Source of the DNA: Jackrogersella multiformis
Lineage: Eukaryota > Ascomycota > Sordariomycetes > Xylariales > Hypoxylaceae
NCBI GenBank assembly: GCA_902806575.1
Contig: CADCXD010000009.1
Location: 2,418,001-2,482,000, forward strand
DNA length: 64,000 nucleotides
Reading direction: 5' to 3'
Both the position numbers and the translations under genes were made by a program. This document shows, in pieces, positions 37,101 through 47,664 of the stretch (within the stretch, counting starts at the first letter, position 1; the number at the start of each line of letters is the position of its first letter). The notes under the pieces were generated by a model that did no database searches, was not told the origin of the DNA, and was given only the letters and a program-made list of their open reading frames with translations.

Positions 37101-39247
37101 GTGCACCTAATGCTTGTTGCCCGTTGTGACGGAGCGCCTCAGATCAACTTGCATTGTTATGTCGTAGGGCAACCCAGCAAGTTGGGCGACTACCTAGCCA
37201 ACCAAACAGCGCCATTGACGATCGATGGGAATAGCGGTGACCCGCGTGCTTCTGAAGTCACATGCCACGTGCTGCACGCTCGATACCGGTCAGGCACCAA
37301 GTGAAATATTAATGCTAGGTAGGTAGGTATAGTACTTTTCAAAAGAGGGATACCCATAATTGTTCGACACTTCGCAGCAACGAAGCCCAAAGATCGCCTA
37401 TCTAAGTGCCTACCTAGGTACCTACCTAAGGTACATGGCTGCCGCTGCTGATCCTAATGATCTCGGACATGCCAGCCCGAACGAGATACAACGGGTTTAC
37501 AAAGCATGATGGCCATTATCTTCTAAGCTTTTTAACTACCGAGATCTACACCGTAGTCTAGATCGGATCTACTAAGATTCCAAATAAAAGGGGTAACGAT
37601 CCAAGCACTACCTCACTACCGACAGGACCGTGCAAGCGCTTGGTCAAACCAGACTTCGAAGTCGCTCGGTCCTTTAACGGTAAGCTTCAAGAAACTATTT
37701 GACTACCTACCTGCCTACCTAGTAGGTAAGTACCTAGGTAGGTATGTTTCATTATCTCCCGCTCCACCCCGCATTCCCCGAAACCAAGCGGCCCCGAATC
37801 TAACGTCTAGTCTTCTATGTATCCGTATATTAACCCCGCCTTTCCCGGTAGACCCGATCATTTATTTATGTGTAAGTAAGTATCTTTACACGGAGAGCAA
37901 ATAAGTACCAATGTTCATGAATATATATAGATGCATTTGCTGCTTTTTGTTTTGTTTTGTCTCATGGGCGATATAACAGAGAACATATAAGGTTACCCTC
38001 TTCATCTGTATATATGCATTAATTATAAAGGAATACCAACTAGTTTTACTTTCGCCACAAGATGCTATTCCTTTTTATATCTACGCAAGCCAAGGAAAGG
38101 CGTGTCATAAGGGGTAGGTATCTCCTAGGTAGGTATCCGAATCTTATGGATGGTCCGCTTTTTTAGTACGTACCTACCTGCAGCAGCCTCCAAACATGTA
38201 GGTACTAGGTAGGTACTAGGTATTATGTATGTATATATGTAGGTAGGTAGGTGCTAATTTATTTTCCGGGGATGGAGGCGATCGCATAGATCATTATGTA
38301 ATGGAGCAGTTGATAATCGACGGGGTCCCTGCCAAGACGGAACCCACTCCGCTACTCCTTGCATTCGAGGAGACCGTGGGAAATGCAGATTCGAGGCTTT
38401 TCTTGTTTTCTAGGTATCGATTCCACCGCCGCTACTTACATACCAAATAATACCGTATATATATAAATATATACTTAAGGACAGTGCTGATGTATTCTAA
38501 GTTCCCAACTCCTTAATCCATGCAGATTATGACTTGGAGGCTGTCAACCTGTTGTTCGATAACACCTACGAGTGTCCATACCTACCTAGGTAATGAAGTG
38601 AATCTTGACTATGACGAATACTATCAGTTTCTCAACACTCTTAAAAACTCCATCTCCGAAATAAAGCGTCGAGTATTCCGTCTTCTTCCAGCCAAGGTGC
38701 GCCACTCATCTAGGTAATTATCGAACGTAAATGGGAAGCCAACTCGTCGGATAGTGCTATTGGCTACAGAGCTCCTTCGTCGAAGTTTAGGTAGGTGTGA
38801 GTTAACTACCTAATCTAAGGGAGTCGATAGGGTATTACACTAATATAATAGATTTAGAAGGACAAACATGGCACCTACCTGTAGGTAGACTAATAGTGCT
38901 TGGGCCTCCTAAACCTTGTGTAAGTCCCCCCTTTTTTACCACAGCACAAGTTGCAAGGAAGTTACGACTATGAAGGTTATTGCGCCTCCTAGCTCAAGAA
39001 TAACGCTTGGAAGGTACAACTTAGGTACCTAGGTAGGTACATAGTAAATATGCTGGTACCTGCCTACCTACCTACATAGGGTACCTAGGTAGAAGCTATG
39101 ACAGGCTTTTCGAGTCTATTGGGTTACAGTTTACTCTACTTCAATTTAGCCTAATTCATCTTTCTCACGCCTCCGTAAAATGACAGCACACGTATCTAAT
39201 TCGAGATTGAAACTTGAGAAAAGGACACCAAGAGCAACGCCAGTACG

Positions 39248-40682
39248 ATGTTTGGTGATAGTTTCTATGGCCCTATATTCTCAGATCAGCGCCGTGATGT
39301 CTACAAGGACAAAGGTCATCGCCGCCATCGATCGACATCTCGGCTTTCCACTTCTGAGAGTAGTTCCGCACCCTTCCCGTCGCCGCTGAACTCCGGAAGC
39401 TCTTGGCTAGCAATTCCTCCAAGGCTATGTAAAAGGTTCGGTAGATATATCCTGATTTTGATAGCCGCAGTGCTATCCGTCTCCTTTTGGCACCCCTTTT
39501 CCCGGTTATCCGCAGGCCGCGTCCACCACTTTACGGCCCACGAATGCGGATTTCCTCTCGGTTCTTTACCGGAATCGCGCGCAGGAGAAGTGAGAGATAC
39601 GTTGGCTGGATATAAGCATCGTGGTGATGAATGTAATATTTCCTCCTTGGACCTCCATGTGCCCTTCGGGTCCGTCTGCCCAGAAAAAAACTCGATGCTG
39701 ACAGCCATGTCATCCGGAGGTCGAGTTGGTAAGGATGCCCCCTATGTCCCTCGGGGTTGCGATATGAAGTGGTTTAGCACGTGGGAAGTGTGCAAGGTCC
39801 TAGGCCGGTACTCCCAAGTCATCCTCGTGGGCGACTCTATGTTGAGGCACGTCATCGGCGCGCTGAATATTTTGGTTCGCGAGGATCTGGGATATGGTGG
39901 GGTTACTGACTGGAACTTCAACGAGGAAGAAAAGTACGAGGAAACCATGGGTGTCCTTTTAAAACATCCATCATCTCGTTGCTAATTCCACTCCGACAGG
40001 CGCATGTGCTTCTGTAATAAACAGTTCGACGTCCGCGACTGCTCGGTTCAGGGCATTTTTAGCACGGCGGACGTCATTGAACGCGACCCGCTGAGCCTAA
40101 TATGTCCGAAGATGATTCCGGACTGGAACACGGATTTGCGGAGTAGGTCTCGGTGACGGAGACCCGCGACATAACCTGCCCTGTTGACATATGATGGTAG
40201 TTGAGCAGATAGTGCGGTATCCTATCCCGGAAGAGGAGCGCCAGCGGTTCGAAAAGGCCATCGACCCTAACCCTTCGCAGCGGAAGGCTTTCGTCCTCGG
40301 CCATGGGCTCTGGAATAACTTGGAAGTGGACCAAGCCGTAAACTGGCTGGATCTAGTGCTCGACACAATCGACTCGAAGACCGGGGCGCGCACGCGATTG
40401 CGGGGCCGTAGCCCCCGGAGAAACCTGCCAATCCTCTTGATGACGCCGAACGCGGCGGGAGACAAGAAACCGGACGAGTGGCTCGTTAGTCAAGGGAACA
40501 AAGCTCTGGTTCAATTTGAGCACGCGATGGCCGTCCAGGCAGCCAAGAGGAGGGTGGACCACCTCGGGACGTGGAATATGAGCATCCAGGCTACTCTATA
40601 CGACGGCGTGCATATGGACCTGCGTGGAAACCTACTGAAGGCCATGATGGTATTAAACTGGCTGAACTTACTGGAAGCTTGA
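39248..40682 (+). CDS. type II membrane SGNH-hydrolase-like protein
   Basis: Three exons, 39248-39933, 40000-40142 and 40201-40682, join in phase and give about 436 residues. Introns of 66 and 58 nt have donors GTACGA and GTAGGT and acceptors GACAG and GGTAG; the first has a clear GCTAAT branch site. A basic Ser-rich cytoplasmic N-terminus precedes one membrane segment at about 64-82 (YILILIAAVLSVSFW). The lumenal part has SGNH/GDSL-type landmarks: block I VILVGDSMLRHV (about 192-202, Ser nucleophile), GHGLWNN (about 310-316) and a C-terminal D-G-V-H (411-414, Asp and His). Cys pairs suggest a secretory-pathway fold. The layout resembles Golgi PC-esterase-like polysaccharide acyl-modifying enzymes, so a cell-surface glycan substrate is possible, but the substrate is not known. 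The catalytic class is likely; the specific role is not recognised. Confidence 0.75.
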
Positions 40683-43600
40683 GGAAATACCGTGCCATAG
40701 ATAGGCATCTACGGTTTGCTCCCCACGCAATCGCCCATGGATCGTGGGTCCAGGCGTGTTGGACTTTTGATGGGGAACGAGGAGAAAGTGGTGTAGAGAT
40801 ACGCCGTTGAATGCGTGCAAACATACATACCCGTAATCCTAATGCATAATTAATAATCAGCAAGTTCCACCACCCACCCGTATAGTATAGGTATATACTA
40901 AATATGTACCTACGTCCAATGCGGAACTGTCCGCTCGACGCAGGGGATCCAATAGGGCTATAGCACCGCTGCTTAAGCACAAAACGTGTCCCAGGGGTCA
41001 TGCAAGGGGTCGGTCCAATGGCCAATGGCTCTCTGCCCGGAGGCTACTCCGCAGCTATGAGTCAAATACCGATCCCGCCAGAGAGCAACAACCGTTTGCC
41101 GCGCCGCTGTTCATTGCGGAATAACCTGCATTGGAAAGCTCTGGGTTGGATACTGTGTAGAGGTAAGGGAACGCACGGGACTTTCTGCATTACATGGGAT
41201 GTATGTGTCAAGCGTACCTACATCGGTTAGGAGGTGTGCACGCAATGGATCCCTATGGCCCTATCGGGGCAGACGTGCGCTGCATCGCAGAGTGGAATGT
41301 TCTAGGCAACGTAAGGTATGGGGCTGGTAGGCTGGACCTCCGATTGGCGTGGTGCGGTTTGGTTTGGTTTGGTTTGGGTTAGTAAGTATGTGGTATCGAG
41401 AACGTTCGTATAGATCGTGACATGTCGGCTGTGATAGGCTATACCCGGGTATTGGGGGGAAAGGGGATGTGGGAGTTTGAACTCACCTAATTAATTACCT
41501 ACCTGGATATAGTAATGAGTTTAAGAGTTTGCTTGTCTTGTTGTGTTGGTTTTGTTAGGAGAGCATGTCTTTATCATGGCATTGGTTGTTGTTGGTTTTA
41601 TTTTGCTTAAGGAGAGCATTGTACTTGATGAGATAGATGAGTACCTACCTAGATAGGTAAAGTGCTATGTAAGCGGCGTGTAAATCACGAATAAAACAAC
41701 CCCCTAAATTGTTCGTTATTAGGTAAGCTACTTCCTCCCCCCTTTATGTTCTTGATGGTTTTACAGTTAATATACATATTGTGTAGTTATAGGTAATTAT
41801 ACCCACTCTCCCCTTTAGTCACTTATGTACTTAGCTAGTAAATCAAGGGAACTCTTTATTAATGACGGATTACGAGTCATATATATTAAATTTAATGTGA
41901 CATGAATATATTTACTGCTTAAGATTTACTGATATGTGTACCTATCTACCTATGCTTCAAATTGAGACTACATACCTACTTACACACGGGAGTACATTAC
42001 GCGTAAGTTTGCATTTACACCTCCTGGGATAGGTTTGAATGGTGCCCCTTACATTCAGATCACATTTGCTCATAACAATTGCAATTTATATGTTTATCTA
42101 GGCACTTTACTCGAAGTTCGATGTGGTCGAAGGATGGGTGTTATAGTACCTATAGATCGGGTTTCTAGCTTTCATTGATAGCGAAGGTTTGACTATGGCA
42201 CTTTTTAATAGTAGGTATGTGTACAATGTGAGGTTTGGACTAACATCATGTTTTTTTCTAAATAAAAGCGGCTGTTAGAATTGTACTTCATCGTGGCTGG
42301 AGGTTTATCTAGCTTGAGGGATGTTACACCCTATACTCCAGTTGAAAGAATGTCACTAAGAAAAGGCAGTAGACTGCTAACTCCGTAGCTCGAGAAAAAT
42401 ATCAAGAACAGTTCCTCTAAAACTGACTTGACATCTCGACCCTACCATCTAATATGCCTAAAAAATGATGGAAGAGAAGTTTAAATGGGTTTCGTTATCT
42501 TGAACTACCTAGGTAACCTTCCAGAGTAACATTAATATCCACTGGTTACTTGGGACAAAGGTTGAGTTACATGTCTGCCTCGTAAGTTAATCTTATTGTA
42601 TATTAAGGGAAGTAATGTTGGGTCTTAGTACTACTTTAAATCCTCACAAGCCTCAAAACCACGGATAAGTCGTTGTTTAGGGTTATTACTGCGGCTGTAC
42701 TCGAAATGTAGTGGTGTGTTAATGTAGTAATTGGTTCCCGCCATAGCAACAATCTGATCAGATCTCATCCTTGGACCCGAATGCTACGAGATGTTTTCTG
42801 GTGTTTGCTTAATCAAAAGCCAGCCCGCTTTAGCAAGATGCATGAAGGTAATAATGCCTTAACCTAGTATATTGGAGTAAGATAAAATGGATTGAGGAGT
42901 CGTGGAACGAAATGTGTGTTATAATGGAAGCTTTTATACCTCTGGGTACCTAGGTACGGTTCTTGGTATTTATCTGAAAAGGGGTAAAACGCCAAATTTT
43001 GTCATTGACGAGAAACTACTATTAACTAACTACGTGCCTATTACCTAAGTACACCTTAAGAGATAATTTACCCTTAGTAATTTAGAAAGTGATATGGGCA
43101 TCTCAATGTGAATAAAGTAAATATCTACTTGATACCTATCCAATACAAAATGTTTTGAGCATGTACCATCTCCCACTTATAGGTATCTTTCCTTCAGTGA
43201 TTTTGACAAGGCTATAATCATAAGTTACCTTAAAGTTGTTTCTTATCAAGCACCTCAGTGACAAGTAAATAAGAGATCTTATTACCAACCTTATGTGGTA
43301 AAATTTAACACCATTTATTTCAACTTTGTCAACCTGGCGCATCTTATCTTGGAGGCTGGGGAGGTTAGAGATGAAAGAAAATAGGGGGAATTTGTGGATG
43401 TCAACACGTCAATCTGTCTGGCAGAGCAACATAAATACACCGTGATAAGAGAATAAAAGATTTTATATCCTTGATGCGCCTTGTAAGTGGACATATCGTT
43501 ACTTTCCTCGCCGCATATATCCCAGATAGGTTATCCTAGTATCATGTTTTCTGCTATTGCCGAGCAAAGGCCCTATTTTTAGGTTAGATGCTTAAGATGT

Positions 43601-43942
43601 ACTAGGCAGTCAGGGGACATTTTAACATCATTTTTGTCGTGTGTTGCCGTCGCGTCTATAACCAATCCTCATAAGCAAAATACTATCCAAACCTACATAA
43701 ACTTAAGGGAAAGCCCTCCGGCTGCGCATTATCCTTCAATATGTTGGGAATGTGGAATGGGTAGAGGCATCAAGATAACCCATGCCTATGTCCAGGTTCA
43801 CGAGGAATGATGGTTCCTTTTGCCTGTTATCAATCTTAAGAATCAACGTCCTAATCTAGGACTTTGATAATCAGAGACACGAAATTCGCATTCTCAATTC
43901 TGACGTTCTTTCCATTCCAAAACATTTGCCTCTTTAATTACA
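40683..43942. other. intergenic, AT-rich, no supported gene
   Basis: A TTTGG tandem repeat is at about 41356-41380 and TACCTACCTAGATAGG words at about 41641-41660. From about 41.8 to 43.5 kb the DNA is AT-rich with only very short open frames, which suggests old, mutated DNA. I could not recognise any transposon domain or terminal repeat. Confidence 0.5.
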
Positions 43943-45090
43943 GGGAATTATACGGCGTGGGTAAACGGGTATCCAGGATGCTCGGACGAGTAGCAAACAT
44001 GCTCTCGTGGTATCCTCCGCTCGAGGAGCGCGACCCGTTACCGCTGTACCAATACCCGGCCGCGTACGCTGTGATAATTCTTACATATTGCGTCGGGCTC
44101 AATCCGATCCAGATGTTTTGCGTCACATACATGTCCCTGACGCTCGGGATCTACCGGCTGTGGTTTACCAGCAGCGACGTGAGGACCGACCACACCATGT
44201 CCGGAACCTTCACCATGACCGAAGGCGGTCCTCGCGACGTCGGTAGACTCGACAGGCCTCTGCCGAACGGGAGCATCGGCGAGCGGGGCTCGAATATTTG
44301 GATGTAGAAGCTGAAGTGGCCGCACCGCCTCATTGCTACTCTCCGCGGCATCGGTGGAGTCTCCACTGGCTAGTTGGTTCCTGGACATGACTGTAGGATG
44401 CTGCGGCGCGGTATGGAGCTGGAATACGATCGCGGCCACGCACGCGGCCGCCGCTGCGACCACAGTGCTGCTTGGGAACTGCGAGCCGTGGGAATGGCCG
44501 CTGGCAATGGGGTCGCTGAGAGATGCCTAGAGCGTCAGGCAAGTGTGGAGGTAACGTAGTCCACAGAACCCAAACACGAGGTATATTGATAGGATCAGAG
44601 CTAACAGCCCCTGAACGGCTAGTAGTTAATACTATCAGATCATGTGAAGAGTGAGTAGCTCCTTAAAATCGACCTATTCCACCTAGGTTATACCTGACTT
44701 AGGTAGGTAGTATTCCATCACAGATCCACTAACCCCTTTCCGTGTCACGCTGCCTTTTTCAATCCCGGCGCCCCGACTTGCGCGTTTTCCTAACTTGAAT
44801 AAGGGGACACTAAGCTCACGGTTCTTGTATCTATACGATTCTTTCTTCGTCAGCTTCTGGGTGCGCTTATGGCGGTCGTTCGCGTTGAGCTCGCGTTCTT
44901 CATGCTGCAGCCTGTGATCATCACCACCGACGGCTTCCTGCAGTGGGCGTGGCGCAATGCTGTGGACCCAAAGCGGAAGAAAGATCTCGCTCGCTTCGAG
45001 ACTGTGTTGGGCTTCACGTGGACAACCGTGGCTCTCACTTTGACCCTGAGGCCTCTTATGCAGGGTTGAACTGGGATAGGCCGAATTGGC
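43943..45090 (+). pseudogene. decayed wax-synthase-like (MBOAT-type) acyltransferase
   Basis: Separate pieces on the same strand read like one fungal wax-synthase-domain protein. A first part follows a TTACAG acceptor (43943-44304), with a membrane stretch PAAYAVIILTYCVGLNPIQM, and stops at TAG 44305-44307. Directly after that stop the same frame continues KLKWPHRLIATLRGIG, the usual RW...LRGIGW motif. A possible intron (GTGGAG to ACTGTAG, ending about 44396) then leads to AVWSWN ... CEPWEWPLAMGSLRDA. That is followed by TAG at 44528-44530 where the family normally has Tyr, then SVRQVWR and TAA; this is the W-P-P-L-F-G-S ... Y-S-L-R-x-F-W region. A later piece (about 44810-45069) holds membrane helices, TTDGFLQWAWR and ARFETVLGFTWTTVAL, like the family's C-terminus. 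At least two stops and one frame change break it. The family call rests on recalled motifs. Confidence 0.6.
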
Positions 45091-46459
45091 GGTGGAGGTC
45101 CAGACGAGAAGGCGGCTCTCTAGCTGCGATGGGAGCATGGTGCCGCGTATGTTCGAGGATGATAGTATGCCTCTCCTTCAGACGTGATATGAAGGAAGCT
45201 TCTACAAGAAATTCATACTAAATACAACTCTCTACCCTTGATATTTGTTGTATCGGACTTTTATCTCCGTTATTTACCTATATATCTGGCTTTCTCGTGT
45301 ATGGAATAAAATACCCATAGACGCTGTATTATAAATAAAACGATACTAGGCTATACTTACATAGAACCATAAATATGAGCTTTAAAATGAGCATCTGCAA
45401 AGACCAGCACTGCATCGTCAAGCAACAACTGATATCGACTGCTAACCCCGAGGCCTGCGAAGCATCGGCGCTCTTGTTACATGGGATTGCTATTTCGGCC
45501 AGGATAAATACATCATTATGATGTTTCTCGAGCTAAGATATTAGAGCGGTTCTGGTCAACAATAGCAATTAATCCATCAAATATTGAGGATCGAGAAAGG
45601 GGTAGTAAAGGAGACTAACCGGGATGGCAAGGTTAAGAAGTAGTCGCTGAGAGTTACTACCTAATACCTACTGTTTAGATATGCTAGCTACCTAGCTCTA
45701 GCTAGCTAGGTGGGTAGGTAGAAGATATAATGCGTGAATGATGGGATCCATGTTGTATTGTAGAGGTTCACTCTGGATGAGCTTTTATAGTTTAGATGTG
45801 ATATCGGTACACTGCACCACACAGAGCCCCGCACCTTCCGATTTTCGTACCTTCTATCTGTACCTACCTAGGTAGGCAGAATGCTAGGTAGGCTAGGCAA
45901 GTACATAGGTAAGTTAATGATGTTCAAGGTCGAATGTAACCTTACCTTGGAATCTAGATCGTCATGTCGTAACGGATTTCTAGGCTAAGGCGATGAAGTC
46001 TAAGTTAGGCCGTAGCTGTAAGTTGTCTAGTGTTCTCAGTGGCAGTATCCACTACCCGTAACCTTAAACCAAGCACCAGCATACGTCATAGAATTGGCAT
46101 CGGCATACATACACTCTCTACTGGCACGATTGGTAATTGAGTCACGATAGTTGCAGCGGATTGGTATCGAGACATTTTATATTGATATCAATTGAAAGGA
46201 ACGTGAATATTCTGCCTGTCGAGGTACATCTTACAACCGGGAAGGAAAGAGTTGGAAAGGAGAGCAATCCCAAGCTGGCCACCTTTCCAGGTCCAGAATC
46301 TCCTCATCCTCGTAGAAGCAATAATCTCAACGCCATACGATTCTTTTCAGTTCATCTCAGTCCAGCGAGCCATCACGAATCTGTTCATAGTCCTCACTAA
46401 GAAATTTTGGTGTCAAGCCAGGTCGAATGTTGCTGGTAATTGACGGGGGTATCACTTCT
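45091..46459. other. intergenic region
   Basis: No supported gene. TACCTA/TAGCTAGG words lie at about 45656-45720 and 45860-45905. Short open frames at 46.1-46.45 kb (+) lie in the 3' flank of the minus-strand DUF7728-type gene and show no motif. Confidence 0.5.
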
Positions 46460-47664
46460 TTAAGCCACATTCTCGGTCTTCTTGCCATCAAGGACGACGA
46501 TGCCCTCTTCCATGTAGACGGGTGGGGGAACATCATCTTCCTCTACGTCGGCCATCAACCCGGACTTCTCATCTTGGACAGCAGCTTCGGTGCGAGAAGC
46601 CTTGTGTTGATGTGCGTGTCTGTGGTGTCGTCGGGAGCTACCTCGGCGGGCAACTAGTCGCCAGAAGAAGACGACGAATGTGCCAACCATCATACCGAGA
46701 CTATCGTCGAATTAGTACATATATATCGTAAATATTATTTAGTTGAAATAACTCACATGCTAGCAGCGACACCGGCAAGGATGCCGACAGCAACCGGGAG
46801 AAGGATGTGTGAAGCAATGTTCTTAAACAGTAGCCCCCAGTTTCTTTGGCGATGGCCATGGTTAACACTATCGTCGCTCTCCACATGAGCATTCCAGAGG
46901 GGAGCCCCTTCGTTGGCTTGATCGGTACCCTTGACGTGTGCATGATGACCGCCACAGCCCTTGTGGAAACGGAGACTAGCGAGCTTCTGCATCATGATAG
47001 CTTTCCACTTGCAGATTAATGTCGTACATTCTTCTTGTTTATCCATAGGGTTGTTCTGCTTAGTCTCCGAGCCCGTAGTCACGATATCGCCGATCGACAA
47101 TAGTCCGGTAGAAGTCTTGAAAAGCTTGATTTGAACGTTCGGAACACCATCGACGAATAAATCGCCAACCTCGATGATGTCAAGGTCGATCATGATGACC
47201 TCTAATGAGGTACCCTCCACAGGATCGGGCATGGGGCGTGTCTGCATGCCGAAACCAAGGTTCTGGGCCGGCTGTGGCATGGGGCCCTTGAAGTGCGTTG
47301 GTCGCTGCATCTGGCGGCGTGGGACATCGGGGCGAACGACAGCGGTGAGGCTGTTTCGGAAAGGGTCCGCATTAGGATAGAGCTCGAAGCCGTTGAGCGT
47401 CAAGCGAGCGGCACTGCCGGCAGGCTCAATAAGAAAGTTTAGCTCCAAGTGACTTGGAATATCGTTCACAATCTTGGGGTTTCCATGGTGAGGGACGCGA
47501 ACAGAACATCCGGGGCACTTGAGCTTCAGTTCCCTAGCAGCATTGGGGAGGATGGATGATAGGGGAACAACCAGAAAGTCGGCTTCGGAAACGTCAGGGG
47601 GGAGTAGAAAGGCGTTGGTAGAAGCCGCGAGGCCAGCGGCGGCGATAAGTGATATCAACTGCAT
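46460..47664 (-). CDS. DUF7728-type single-pass membrane glycoprotein
   Basis: Two exons, 47664-46757 and 46700-46460, join in phase (donor GTGAGT, acceptor GATAG, branch ACTAAT) and give about 382 residues. The frame could extend to 47685, but that codon is GTG; the ATG at 47664 directly opens a signal peptide (MQLISLIAAAGLAASTNA). The mature start FLLPPDVSEADF, then CPGC at 50-53, a beta-rich lumenal domain and a membrane helix at about 287-320 that crosses the splice junction (ILLPVAVGILAGV then LGMMVGTFVVFFW) match my memory of the fungal DUF7728 family. After the helix come a His/Arg cluster and an acidic cytoplasmic tail with PPPVYMEEG. It is predicted to be a type I protein of the secretory pathway. 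Function is unknown. Confidence 0.8.

Larger units (their letters stand above)
30101..39247. other. 9 kb gene-poor, repeat-rich region
   Basis: No gene could be supported. TACCTAGGTA-type palindromes are dense (for example about 30661-30680, 31123-31135, 32808-32833, 33410-33422, 34275-34318, 37408-37432, 37704-37746, 38576-38592 and 39012-39080). An AT-rich island lies at about 33780-33990, made largely of TTAATA/ATTATA text. A 9-nt tandem repeat (GGGATGTAT units) lies at about 30418-30455. A perfect 22-nt palindrome is at 34126-34147. Open frames near 35.3-37.3 kb are short, occur on both strands and have no recognisable motif. Confidence 0.55.

Noticed and set aside
44038..44463. A 141-codon minus-strand open frame
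   Set aside because: It is the shadow of the GC-rich acyltransferase remnant on the plus strand. The plus-strand reading carries the motifs.
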